64,000 nucleotides of DNA. It comes from Brachyspira pilosicoli. Lineage in GTDB: Bacteria > Spirochaetota > Brachyspiria > Brachyspirales > Brachyspiraceae. Position numbers and translations under genes: made by a program. Positions 42,287 through 50,345 of the stretch are shown here, piece after piece; position 1 is the stretch's first letter, and every line of letters starts with the position of its first letter. The stretch is taken from contig NZ_JAWLPU010000002.1 of NCBI RefSeq assembly GCF_036997485.1, forward strand, positions 310,001 through 374,000, given 5' to 3'. Under the pieces are notes generated by a model. The model had not been told where the DNA came from, searched no databases, and saw only the letters and a program-made list of their open reading frames with translations.

Positions 42287-43321
42287 TTATTCTAAAAACA
42301 TAATATTATCAATATTAATAGCTAAATTTATCTCCATTCCAATATAATAATCTTTTTTATAATTATCTTTATTCAAATGCCATATTATTTCACTTTCAGT
42401 ATTTATAGGAGTAACAGTGATAACATAAGAAAAAATCTCTTCTACTATCTTTTTAATACGGCATTTCATATTAATGTTTTGAGAATTATTAAAATCATTA
42501 TATTCAAAAAAACTATTAGCCCTAACTCCAACATAATTTATATTATTATTATTATTATTAATTATAATATTCCAATCAACACACTCTATTTTTTTATCAC
42601 CTAATAATCTCACTTTCGAAAAGTTCTCACACCCAACAAGCAAAGCAGAAAAATATGTCTTTGGAGTTTTAAAAATATTATGCTTAGAATCTATAACTTC
42701 AAATTTACCTCTGTTTAATATACCTATATTATCAGCCATCTTATAAACTTCTTCTCTATTATGGGATACAAATAATGTAGTGCCGTTAAACTCTTTTATA
42801 TTAAATAAAATAAACTTTTCTAACTCCAACTTTATATGATAATCTAAAGCACTCAAAGGTTCATCTAATAATAACATATTAGGTGATGATACAAATATTC
42901 TTGCTAAAGCTGTCCTCTGCTGTTCGCCTCCAGATATCTCTCTTGGCTTTTTATTTCTTATATCATATATAAAAAACTTTTTCGTTATATCTTCAATATT
43001 AATATCTTTATTTCTAATTCCTGTTTTTATATTTTCTTCGACTGTCATGTTTGGAAATAAAGCATAATTTTGAAATAAAAATCCAACATTTCTTTTTTGC
43101 GGTTTAATATTAATATGTCTTTTAGAATCATAAAAAATTTTTCCGTCAAGTTCTATATATCCGCTGTCTGGTTTCTCTATACCTGCAATACATTTCAAAG
43201 CCATACTCTTACCGCTTCCAGAAGCCCCAAGTATAGCGAACACTCCTCCACCACTCGCCTCAAATTGCAAATCTAAATCAAAATTAGATAATCTCTTTTT
43301 AATATCAACTATTAAGCTCAA
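42287..43321 (-). CDS. modC: Molybdate ABC transporter ATP-binding protein
   Basis: A 344-residue ATPase: Walker A GASGSGKS, Q-loop FLFQNYALFPNMTVEEN, signature ISGGEQQRTALAR, Walker B MLLLDEPLSALD and H-loop VSHNREE. After the ATPase a ~115-residue C-terminal domain (TOBE-like, NYVGVRANSFF) matches the regulatory MOP/TOBE domain of ModC. Gene order modA-modB-modC confirms the role. Confidence 0.9.
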   Translation of the reverse strand: MSLIVDIKKRLSNFDLDLQFEASGGGVFAILGASGSGKSMALKCIAGIEKPDSGYIELDGKIFYDSKRHINIKPQKRNVGFLFQNYALFPNMTVEENIKTGIRNKDINIEDITKKFFIYDIRNKKPREISGGEQQRTALARIFVSSPNMLLLDEPLSALDYHIKLELEKFILFNIKEFNGTTLFVSHNREEVYKMADNIGILNRGKFEVIDSKHNIFKTPKTYFSALLVGCENFSKVRLLGDKKIECVDWNIIINNNNNNINYVGVRANSFFEYNDFNNSQNINMKCRIKKIVEEIFSYVITVTPINTESEIIWHLNKDNYKKDYYIGMEINLAINIDNIMFLE

Positions 43322-43345
43322 TATTAAAACCTCAAAATATATTTT

Positions 43346-44014
43346 TTATAATCTTTTTTTAATGCTATTAGAAACAGGTATTATAATATTCATCATCATT
43401 ATGCTTATAAACGATATAGCAACAATTATTGCAACCCACCTAAAAGCTAAATCTCTATCTCCAGCCTGCACGGCTGTATATATAGCAAGAGATATAGTTT
43501 GAGTTCTATTAGGTATGTTTCCAGCAATCATAATAGTAGCGCCAAATTCTCCTAAAGCCCTTGTAAAAGAAAGTATAGTTCCACCTAATATAGATTGCCA
43601 GCTATTTGGAAGTATTATTCTCCAAAATATCCAATTTTCAGATTTACCTAATGTTTTAGCGGCATTTATAATATTAGTGTCTATCTGCTCAAAAGCTCCT
43701 TTACTAGTTCTGTACATTAATGGAAAAGAAACTATAAAAGAAGCAAGTATAGCCCCCCTCAAAGTAAAGATAAAAGGAAAACCTAATTTTTCAACTATGC
43801 TTCCTATAAAAGAATTTCTTCCGAAAAATATAAGCAAAAAAAATCCAACAACCGTAGGAGGAAGTACTAAAGGAAGAGTAAATACTATATCAAATATAGA
43901 TGAAAATCTCTTTATCTTAAAAACTGCAAAAGCAATATATATTCCAACAAAAAAAGTAATTATAGTAGAATAGAATGCTGTTTTTAAAGAAAGTATTAAT
44001 GGAGAATATTCCAT
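43346..44014 (-). CDS. modB: Molybdate ABC transporter permease
   Basis: A 222-residue inner-membrane protein with about five transmembrane helices. The EAA-type cytoplasmic loop is seen as DTNIINAAKTLGKSENWIFWRIILP, and LPLVLPPTVVGFFLL together with GFTRALGEFGATIMIAGN-like sequence (SFTRALGEFGATIMIAGNIP) is the ModB signature. It forms the channel for molybdate (or tungstate). It lies 14 bp after modA and 24 bp before modC. Confidence 0.93.
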   Translation of the reverse strand: MEYSPLILSLKTAFYSTIITFFVGIYIAFAVFKIKRFSSIFDIVFTLPLVLPPTVVGFFLLIFFGRNSFIGSIVEKLGFPFIFTLRGAILASFIVSFPLMYRTSKGAFEQIDTNIINAAKTLGKSENWIFWRIILPNSWQSILGGTILSFTRALGEFGATIMIAGNIPNRTQTISLAIYTAVQAGDRDLAFRWVAIIVAISFISIMMMNIIIPVSNSIKKRL

Positions 44015-44028
44015 ATTATTCTACTACA

Positions 44029-44808
44029 TTATTTTACTACAGTAAAACCATAATTTTGAAATATCTCTTTTGATTTATCTGTAGAAATATACTCTATAAA
44101 CTTCTTTGCTTCTTCTTTGTTTTGAGAAGATTTTATTATCGATATAGGATAAATAACTTTTTTATGAGTACCTTCTGGAGCTTCTGCTATTATATTAATA
44201 TTTTTTGCTATTTTAGCATCTGTAGCATACACTATTCCGCAATCAACTTCAGCAGTCTCTACCCAATCAAGAACATTTCTAACATCAGAACCATAAACAG
44301 CTTTTTCTTTAGCAATATCTAATATAGATAAATTACTTAATATCTCTTCAGAATACTGTCCTACTGGCACACTTTTTGGCTCGCCAAGTCCAATTTTTTT
44401 CACATTAGAATTAGTTATATCTGTAAATGATTTAATATTTAAATTAGAGTTTTTTGGAGTAATTAAAACAACTTTATTTTCAAGTAAATCTTTTCTAGTT
44501 TCACTGTCAATTAAACCTTTTTCTTCTAAAGCATTCATTTGTTTTTGAGCTGCAGAGAAAAATATATCGGCAGGAGCAGAGGCTTCTATTTGAGCTTGCA
44601 AAGCACCTGATGAAGCAAAAGAAAATATAACTTCTGTTGATGTTTCTTGTTTATAATTATTAGCTAATTCTGTAAGTACATCTGTTAGGCTTGCTGCTGC
44701 TAATACATATATTTCTTTATTTTCTGAATTAGATTGAGTATTATTTGATTGATTACATGATACAAACAAATATGATATTAAAAAAAATGCAAACATAATC
44801 TTTTTCAT
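44029..44808 (-). CDS. modA: Molybdate-binding lipoprotein ModA
   Basis: A 259-residue protein with lipobox LFVSC (C18), so it is membrane-tethered. Core motifs: LAAASLTDVLTELANNYKQET, FSFASSGALQAQIEASAPADIFFSAA and SDVRNVLDWVETAEVDCGIVYATDA. The serine, alanine and tyrosine that bind the oxyanion are present. It captures molybdate for ModBC. Tungstate cannot be excluded. It is separated from mog by a 44-bp gap. Confidence 0.92.
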   Translation of the reverse strand: MKKIMFAFFLISYLFVSCNQSNNTQSNSENKEIYVLAAASLTDVLTELANNYKQETSTEVIFSFASSGALQAQIEASAPADIFFSAAQKQMNALEEKGLIDSETRKDLLENKVVLITPKNSNLNIKSFTDITNSNVKKIGLGEPKSVPVGQYSEEILSNLSILDIAKEKAVYGSDVRNVLDWVETAEVDCGIVYATDAKIAKNINIIAEAPEGTHKKVIYPISIIKSSQNKEEAKKFIEYISTDKSKEIFQNYGFTVVK

Positions 44809-44852
44809 AAAATTTCCTTATATTTCTTTTAATAAAATTTTATTAAATATTA

Positions 44853-45323
44853 TTAATGCCCTTCACCTTTTATCATAGCTATAATATGTTCAAGCAAAGG
44901 TATAATTAATTTAGTGCAATATTTTGCTGCTTTCTCACTTCCTGGAAAGTTTACCACAAATACATTATCATTAATCCCAGCATAACCTCTTGAAAGAGAA
45001 GCAAATATAGTCTCTTTTATAGATTCCTGCCTTAAATAATCAGATACTCCCCTAACCTCTTTCTTACAAAACGCCATTGTAGCTTCAGGAGTTACATCTC
45101 TTTTTGATAAACCTGTTCCTCCTGTAGTTATTATTATATCAAACTTATCTTTATTATTTTCTAATGTATTTAATATTACATCATATTCATCTGGTATAAT
45201 AATTTTATTTATAATTTTATCTTTTAATTCTTCTTCCAAAGTTTTTATAATAATCTCACCAGATTTATCTTGATATATGCCTTTATATGCCCTATCAGAT
45301 ACAGTAATAACAAGTATCCTCAA
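44853..45323 (-). CDS. mog: Molybdopterin adenylyltransferase (MogA/MoaB family)
   Basis: A 156-residue protein. ITTGGTGLSKRDVTPEATMAFCKKEV is the MogA/MoaB signature with TTGGTG and DVTPEA motifs, and ITVSDRAYKGIYQDKSG starts the fold. It adenylates molybdopterin before MoeA acts. Its start lies 29 bp inside the MOSC gene, so translation is coupled. The MogA and MoaB branches are not separable by eye. Confidence 0.88.
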   Translation of the reverse strand: MRILVITVSDRAYKGIYQDKSGEIIIKTLEEELKDKIINKIIIPDEYDVILNTLENNKDKFDIIITTGGTGLSKRDVTPEATMAFCKKEVRGVSDYLRQESIKETIFASLSRGYAGINDNVFVVNFPGSEKAAKYCTKLIIPLLEHIIAMIKGEGH

Positions 45324-45744
45324 CTGTAATCTCTCCTCCCTTAATTACCCTTGCAAATATGCCCCTCTTAGGCATAATACAATCGCCAACCAACTTTTTT
45401 ATGTCGCAGCCTTTATGGCATTCTTTTCCTATTTTTGAAACTTCTAATATTGTATCACCTATATATATTTTAGTGCCTATTTTTAAACTATAAAGCTCTA
45501 CACCTTTGGTAGTAATATTTTCAGCAAAATCACCAGGCTTTAAATTAGTATTCATTTTTTTATTTGTGTACTCTATATCTTCAATTGCAAGCAAAGAAAC
45601 TTGTCTATCTGTCAATTTACCAAAATGAGCATCATTAAATACACCTTTATCCTCAACTAAAACAATGTTTTTTACAGGTATTTTTATAGTACCAGTATTC
45701 TCAGATATATTTAAAGACACTAAACTAAATTCTTTATTTTCCAT
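45295..45744 (-). CDS. MOSC-domain protein
   Basis: A 149-residue protein made up of a MOSC (molybdenum cofactor sulfurase C-terminal) domain. ISENTGTIKIPV...DAHFG, QVSLLAIE, LKPGDFAENITTKGVELYSLKIGTKIYIGDTILEVSKIGKECHKGCDIKKLVGDCIMPKRGIFARVIKGGEI shows the conserved GDFGENLTTxG and the cysteine near the C-terminus. Such domains bind or transfer Moco sulfur or other ligands. It is first in the mo cluster, immediately downstream of a leaderless promoter. Confidence 0.88.
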   Translation of the reverse strand: MENKEFSLVSLNISENTGTIKIPVKNIVLVEDKGVFNDAHFGKLTDRQVSLLAIEDIEYTNKKMNTNLKPGDFAENITTKGVELYSLKIGTKIYIGDTILEVSKIGKECHKGCDIKKLVGDCIMPKRGIFARVIKGGEITVEDTCYYCI

Positions 45745-45753
45745 ATTTGTATT

Positions 45754-45781
45754 AGTATATTAAAAAAACAAAAATAGTCAA
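45754..45781 (-). promoter_or_regulatory. Promoter of the MOSC-mog-mod-moe-moa cluster (leaderless)
   Basis: Minus strand: TTGACT (45776-45781), a 16-bp spacer and TATACT (45754-45759). Nine nt separate the -10 box from the ATG at 45744, and no SD is present. Confidence 0.65.
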
Positions 45782-45786
45782 TAAAA

Positions 45787-46323
45787 TTATCTATTATTTT
45801 TATTAACATATTTTTTTAATTTAATCAAAAACTCATTTTTACCATTCTCATCTGTAAGAATATATTTAAAAATAAATCTAAAATAAGGATGATAAACATA
45901 TATAGTTTCTTTTATTGTTATTTTTGTCTTATCTTCACCTTCATCTTCCAATATATATGTCCACAAAACAGTAAATTCATTCTCTAATTTAACAATAGAC
46001 ACTTCTGTTCTATCATCAGTATTGATTCTTCTCACTTCAGTTAGCTCTTGATATGTTTTCCTGTTACTATAGGTTTGCATAATCTTTAATTTATCATTTT
46101 CTATATTTTCTACTTGTACTAATGATAAATATTTTAACCATATAGGATAATTCTCATAATTTACTAACAAATCAAATAAATCATTTCTTTTTATTTGTAA
46201 AATAGAAGATTTTGATTTTGTAAATGATGGATATAATTTTTTTCCTATATGGTTAGGTACTAATATCATTACAGCCATTAATATTAATGGAAGAATTATA
46301 AACACTGGAACTAAATAGAACAT
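45787..46323 (-). CDS. SRPBCC-type protein with N-terminal membrane segment
   Basis: A 178-residue protein. A hydrophobic segment (residues 3-23) is followed by a START/SRPBCC fold: ILQIKRNDLFDLLVNYENYPIWLKYLSLVQVENIENDKLKIMQTY and TVLWTYILEDEGEDKTKITIKETIYVYHPYFRFIFKYIL. The family binds lipids or aromatic ligands; the ligand is not known here. It lies 28 bp after the ankyrin gene on the same strand and probably shares its promoter. Confidence 0.7.
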   Translation of the reverse strand: MFYLVPVFIILPLILMAVMILVPNHIGKKLYPSFTKSKSSILQIKRNDLFDLLVNYENYPIWLKYLSLVQVENIENDKLKIMQTYSNRKTYQELTEVRRINTDDRTEVSIVKLENEFTVLWTYILEDEGEDKTKITIKETIYVYHPYFRFIFKYILTDENGKNEFLIKLKKYVNKNNR

Positions 46324-46351
46324 AATATTTCTTTAATCTATTATAAAAGCA

Positions 46352-47044
46352 TTAATTACAAGATGCCTTACCTGTTCTTATATTTGTTCCGCCTGCTGCT
46401 TTTATCATACTTATAATATTCTGATTTTTTGACTCGCAAGCATAAGTATAGGCTGTCTTATTTAATTGCTTGCTTACAATATTTACATCTACTTTTTTAT
46501 CCAAAAGAAATTTAACAGCTTCTTCTCTGCTATTACCTGCTGCTACCATTAGCATAGTTTCTCCGTCTCTTTTATCCTGCTCATTTAAATCAAGCTTACC
46601 ATTATATAAAGGATACAAATATTCAATTACATCTATATTTCCGCCAAGTATAGCAGATTTGAAAGCACTTGTAACATCAGCAGTGTCCCCAGCATATAAA
46701 TTAGCTCCTCTATCTACTAAATACTCAACTATATCCAAATATCCTATAAATGCCGCCCAACCTAAAGCTGTTTGTTTTAAGCTTGCTGTATCTTGAACTT
46801 CAATATCCTGTCCTGCTTCAACCATTCTTTTTATCTCTTCTAAATTACCCTCTTTAACAGCATCAAACCATTTTGCATTAGGGCCTTTAGATTTTTCTCT
46901 ATAAAATATTCTATGAGAAAGCCTTCTTGGATTTGCTAAATTAGTTAATTGTTCCGGAGTTAATCTTGTAAATCTAGTAACTTGAGAATACAAAGATAAT
47001 GACATAAATAAACTAATAACTATAAAAAATACACTTCTTTTCAT
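46352..47044 (-). CDS. Periplasmic ankyrin-repeat protein
   Basis: A 230-residue protein with a signal peptide (residues 1-20). Three to four ankyrin repeats follow: FDAVKEGNLEEIKRMVEAGQDIEVQD, TALGWAAFIGYLDIVEYLVDRGANLYAG, AFKSAILGGNIDVIEYLYP, ETMLMVAAGNSREEAVKFLLDKKVDVNI. Exported ankyrin proteins are common in Brachyspira-like spirochaetes and probably bind envelope proteins (inference). It has a strong own promoter and an SRPBCC protein downstream. Confidence 0.82.
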   Translation of the reverse strand: MKRSVFFIVISLFMSLSLYSQVTRFTRLTPEQLTNLANPRRLSHRIFYREKSKGPNAKWFDAVKEGNLEEIKRMVEAGQDIEVQDTASLKQTALGWAAFIGYLDIVEYLVDRGANLYAGDTADVTSAFKSAILGGNIDVIEYLYPLYNGKLDLNEQDKRDGETMLMVAAGNSREEAVKFLLDKKVDVNIVSKQLNKTAYTYACESKNQNIISMIKAAGGTNIRTGKASCN

Positions 47045-47075
47045 TTTTACCCCCTATTATGATAAAATTAGGATT

Positions 47076-47103
47076 ATTATACTTTATATTATAATATTAT
47101 CAA
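47076..47103 (-). promoter_or_regulatory. Promoter of the ankyrin-SRPBCC unit
   Basis: Minus strand: TTGATA (47098-47103), a 16-bp spacer and a perfect TATAAT (47076-47081). SD AGGGGG precedes the ATG. Confidence 0.6.
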
Positions 47104-47185
47104 TACATTATATAAACAAAAATCAATATACTTTATATTAAGAAAATCATTAAAACCATAAACTATATTTTCAAATAACAAAAAA

Positions 47186-47213
47186 TTGACAACTAAAAAA
47201 AAGTTAGTATAAT
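47186..47213 (+). promoter_or_regulatory. Promoter of the ankyrin lipoprotein gene
   Basis: A consensus promoter: TTGACA (47186-47191), a 16-bp spacer and TATAAT (47208-47213). SD AAGGAAAG lies before the ATG at 47262. Confidence 0.75.
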
Positions 47214-47261
47214 ACTTAACATAATTAAAAAATAAGGTTTAAATAAGTTTAAGGAAAGTTT

Positions 47262-48845
47262 ATGAAAAAAATTATATTATTAATAATGGCTTTCTTAATA
47301 AGCTGCAATAATAACAAATCAGATAACACACAAAACAATACAACAGTTAATAACAATACAAACATAATAATCAATAATAATACTCAAAATACAAATCAAA
47401 TTATAAATAACCAAACAACTGCAACAAGAAATAAAAAACCTGAATTCAAAAATAAATATCCAATTAAAAATTACACAGAAGAAGAAATCGATGAAATATT
47501 ATACAAAACTATTGACTCAGAATTAGCAGATTATGGAATATCCGACAATTCCAAAAAAGAAAGAAGAGAAGAAGAGAAACAAAGATTAGAGCCTATAAAA
47601 GATTTATTATTAAAAGGCATAAATAGCAAAGATGAAAATGGAAATAATGTATTAATGTTAATACCTAAACTTGATTATAGAAATTATGCTTATAATGATT
47701 TAGTAAGATGGCTTGTTGAACATGGCATTAGTTTAGATGATACTGAAATACTAAATTACAATTATACTGATAAAATAATAGATTATTTATTAGATAGCGG
47801 AGTTAATTTTGACTATCAAACAGTATATAATAAAATTGACTTAAACAATAATAATTATAATTTAATATCAAAATTGATTAAAAAGTTAGAATCTGCAGGT
47901 TATTATTTTTCTGATATAGATTATCAATTACAAAGCGATTTATTATTTCAATCAATTTTAGCTGATAATTTAGATTTAGTAAAATTATTTTTAAAACTTG
48001 GTGCTGATATTAATTCCATAAACAGAATGAGAGATGGTTATGTGGGAACTCCTTTAATGTATAGTGCCTATTATGAAAAGTATGATATTATGGATTATTT
48101 AAAAGATAAAAATGCGGATATTACTATTCACTGCTTTCAAGATACAGAAGAATTAGAAAGTATCCATAATGATAGCCATATATCTTTTGTATTGATGGAA
48201 GATTTTCCTGTTTTAAGTCCTACAAATTTAATTAATACTGTTATCACTGGAAATAATAATGAAGATTTAATGATAAGAATATTAAATAAAATATCTCAAA
48301 CTTTTAAATTTGCAGATACAAGCTATATTTATTCACCTGCATCGCAAACTGAATTTACAAATAATAATGAAAAATATATTTTAATACAAAGTCATATATT
48401 AAATGAAGAATATGTAGAAAACCTTATATCAATGGAAAAATATGTATACGATTTTGAAGTAAATGATAAATATTTTAATTATGTAACTATGTGGAAAAGA
48501 GATAAAAACGATGAAAATAAAGCAGAGTTTATAACAGGCTTTTATCCGATGCAAAATGAAGACTATTCACAAACTTATGATATTGCTTCATCAGGAAATT
48601 ACGTTACAATAGAAGCAATAGATGACGGTACATATTATTATACATTTATAATAGAAGATAATGATTTTTATTTAGATAAATTTTCTTTTTCTAAGTATAA
48701 TATATCAGATATGAAACAACAAAAAGAAGAACATTATTATAATTACAAAACAGATGCTGCTAAATTTAATCACACAAGCAGAATAAAAGCTATTGATTTA
48801 GAAAGAAGTTTCTTTAGTAAGTTAATAGAAGAATACAATAAATAA
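47262..48845 (+). CDS. Ankyrin-like lipoprotein with Asn-rich linker
   Basis: A 527-residue protein. Lipobox LISC (C15) is followed by a ~45-residue Asn/Thr-rich linker, then ankyrin-like repeats (NLDLVKLFLKLGADINSINRMRDGYVGTPLMYSAYYEKYDIMDYLKDKNADI). The C-terminal half (330-527) is beta-rich and unrecognised. The linker suggests tethering away from the membrane. It is divergent from the ankyrin protein at 46352-47044, so the two may belong to one local family. No enzymatic motif was found. Confidence 0.75.
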   Translation: MKKIILLIMAFLISCNNNKSDNTQNNTTVNNNTNIIINNNTQNTNQIINNQTTATRNKKPEFKNKYPIKNYTEEEIDEILYKTIDSELADYGISDNSKKERREEEKQRLEPIKDLLLKGINSKDENGNNVLMLIPKLDYRNYAYNDLVRWLVEHGISLDDTEILNYNYTDKIIDYLLDSGVNFDYQTVYNKIDLNNNNYNLISKLIKKLESAGYYFSDIDYQLQSDLLFQSILADNLDLVKLFLKLGADINSINRMRDGYVGTPLMYSAYYEKYDIMDYLKDKNADITIHCFQDTEELESIHNDSHISFVLMEDFPVLSPTNLINTVITGNNNEDLMIRILNKISQTFKFADTSYIYSPASQTEFTNNNEKYILIQSHILNEEYVENLISMEKYVYDFEVNDKYFNYVTMWKRDKNDENKAEFITGFYPMQNEDYSQTYDIASSGNYVTIEAIDDGTYYYTFIIEDNDFYLDKFSFSKYNISDMKQQKEEHYYNYKTDAAKFNHTSRIKAIDLERSFFSKLIEEYNK

Positions 48846-48853
48846 AAAATAAT

Positions 48854-48892
48854 AAAGGGCTTTAAGTCAATTAAAAACCTCAAAACCCTTTT
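48854..48892 (+). terminator. Weak terminator-like hairpin
   Basis: AAAGGG (48854-48859) pairs with CCCTTT (48886-48891) and inner TTT/AAA, with a ~20-nt loop and a short T-run. It lies between converging genes. Confidence 0.35.
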
Positions 48893-48917
48893 GTATTTAA
48901 ATTAATTATAGTTTAAA

Positions 48918-49367
48918 TTAGATTTCCTCGCCGTTCTCTATTTTAGTAAGTAAGGCAACTCTCCTATCATGTCTTCCGCCTTCATATTCAGCATCAAGCC
49001 ACTCTTTTACTATCATCTTAGCTAAGTCAACTCCTACCACTCTCGCACCAAAAGCTATGATGTTAGAATTGTTATGCTGTTTGGAAAGTTTAGCAGAATA
49101 TGGCTCACTGCAAACTGCCGCTCTTATGCCTTTAACTTTATTAGCAGCAAGTGAAATACCTATACCAGTTCCGCATATTAAAACTCCGCATTCACATTCT
49201 TTACTTACAATGGCATCAGCAACCTTTTTCCCATATATTGGATAGTCAACACTATCTGTGGTATGTGTACCATAATCAGTAACAGTATGTCCTAATTCCT
49301 CTAAATATTTTATTACCTCTTTTTTTAATTCAACAGCTGAATGATCGCAGCCTATAGCAATTTTCAT
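48918..49367 (-). CDS. rpiB: Ribose-5-phosphate isomerase B
   Basis: A 149-residue protein. MKIAIGCDHSAVELK gives the phosphate-binding start, YPIYGKKVADAIVSKECECGVLICGTGIGISLAANKVKGIRAAVC the active-site cysteine and GTGIGIS loop, and EPYSAKLSKQHNNSNIIAFGARVVG the family signature. It interconverts ribose-5-phosphate and ribulose-5-phosphate in the pentose phosphate pathway. It is monocistronic. Confidence 0.93.
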   Translation of the reverse strand: MKIAIGCDHSAVELKKEVIKYLEELGHTVTDYGTHTTDSVDYPIYGKKVADAIVSKECECGVLICGTGIGISLAANKVKGIRAAVCSEPYSAKLSKQHNNSNIIAFGARVVGVDLAKMIVKEWLDAEYEGGRHDRRVALLTKIENGEEI

Positions 49368-49438
49368 AATTTTATTTCCTTTTTATATATATTGTTTCTA
49401 ATATTAAAATCAATTTATAACAAACAATGTAAAATTAT

Positions 49439-50146
49439 TTATAAATTATAAGAAAACTCTAATATAGCATAAGTTTTATTATCTTCACTATCAAACTTTA
49501 GTAAAACTTTATCATCAATTACAGCTTTCTTTACAACAATAGTGTCTCCCAAAGCAGCTGGAACCCTGTATTCTATTCTTATTCTTTTATAATTATCTTC
49601 TACATAATCTATTGCCATATCAATATATCTTGCATTATTCACATGATTATTATCATCTATAAAATATTTTTTTACTTTAAATCTATCAACTTCTTTTAAA
49701 GTATTATTATCAACTTTTATCTTTCTAGGCAAATAATTCATTTCCTGCTTTTTATCAAATTTAATTTTTTTAATAAAATCAGAAGGTACTCTAATTAAAT
49801 TACCATTGGATAAATCAACAAACCCGCCTATAGCATAACAAATAACAAGCTCATTATAATTCTCATCATATATCACAGTGTTTCTGTATCCGTAAGCCTC
49901 ATTGCATTCATACACATAAGTACGCACTATAACTTTGTCGCTATATTTTGGAAGCTTGTATATATCAACCTGTCTTGATACTAAAAACATACTAACATTA
50001 TTTTCATTAAAATATTTTGTAAGTTCTTCCTCAGAATCTAATTGAAAAAATGAACAATCCTGCATTAAATCAAATATTGATGAAGTTTTTAAAAGTCCGT
50101 CTTTATCAATTTGACTAGTACCAACAACTGCTTTCATTTCATACAT
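49439..50146 (-). CDS. Acyl-ACP thioesterase
   Basis: A 235-residue double-hotdog protein. LLKTSSIFDLMQDCSFFQL, MFLVSRQVDIYKLPKYSDKVIVRTYVYECNEAYGYRNTVIYDENYNELVICYAIGGFVDL and a second half with KYFIDDNNHVNNARYIDMA fit the bacterial FatA-like acyl-ACP thioesterases (DDNNHVNNxRY motif with catalytic Asn and His). It releases free fatty acids from ACP. A perfect promoter lies upstream, and the 82-bp element C lies behind that. Confidence 0.85.
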   Translation of the reverse strand: MYEMKAVVGTSQIDKDGLLKTSSIFDLMQDCSFFQLDSEEELTKYFNENNVSMFLVSRQVDIYKLPKYSDKVIVRTYVYECNEAYGYRNTVIYDENYNELVICYAIGGFVDLSNGNLIRVPSDFIKKIKFDKKQEMNYLPRKIKVDNNTLKEVDRFKVKKYFIDDNNHVNNARYIDMAIDYVEDNYKRIRIEYRVPAALGDTIVVKKAVIDDKVLLKFDSEDNKTYAILEFSYNL

Positions 50147-50184
50147 AATTAGTAAACCTTTTTAATTAAAATACTTTTTTAAAT

Positions 50185-50212
50185 ATTATAATACTAAAAT
50201 AATAATTGTCAA
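50185..50212 (-). promoter_or_regulatory. Promoter of the acyl-ACP thioesterase
   Basis: Minus strand: TTGACA (50207-50212), a 16-bp spacer and TATAAT (50185-50190). Element copy C starts 35 bp upstream. Confidence 0.75.
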
Positions 50213-50246
50213 AGAGATTATAATATTTTGATTATGAGCAAATTTA

Positions 50247-50329
50247 CCGCACGGTTAATAATTTTATATAAATATAAAAAAATTAAAAAATGAAATTTAT
50301 ATAATTTATAAAATATGTTTAGCGTGAGG
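50247..50329. repeat. 83-bp CCGCACG/CGTGAGG inverted-end element, copy C
   Basis: Left end CCGCACGGTTAA (50247-50258); right end CGTGAGG (50323-50329), with one change from copies A and B. Length 83 bp against 82 in the others. The right end is degenerate, so this may be a decaying copy. Confidence 0.6.
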
Positions 50330-50345
50330 ATAAAGAAATTTAAAA

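Noticed and set aside
47309-47430. Tandem AAT/AAC repeats in the Asn-rich lipoprotein linker as a CRISPR or microsatellite
   Set aside because: There are no evenly spaced conserved repeats; it is a low-complexity linker in a real gene, although slippage there is possible.
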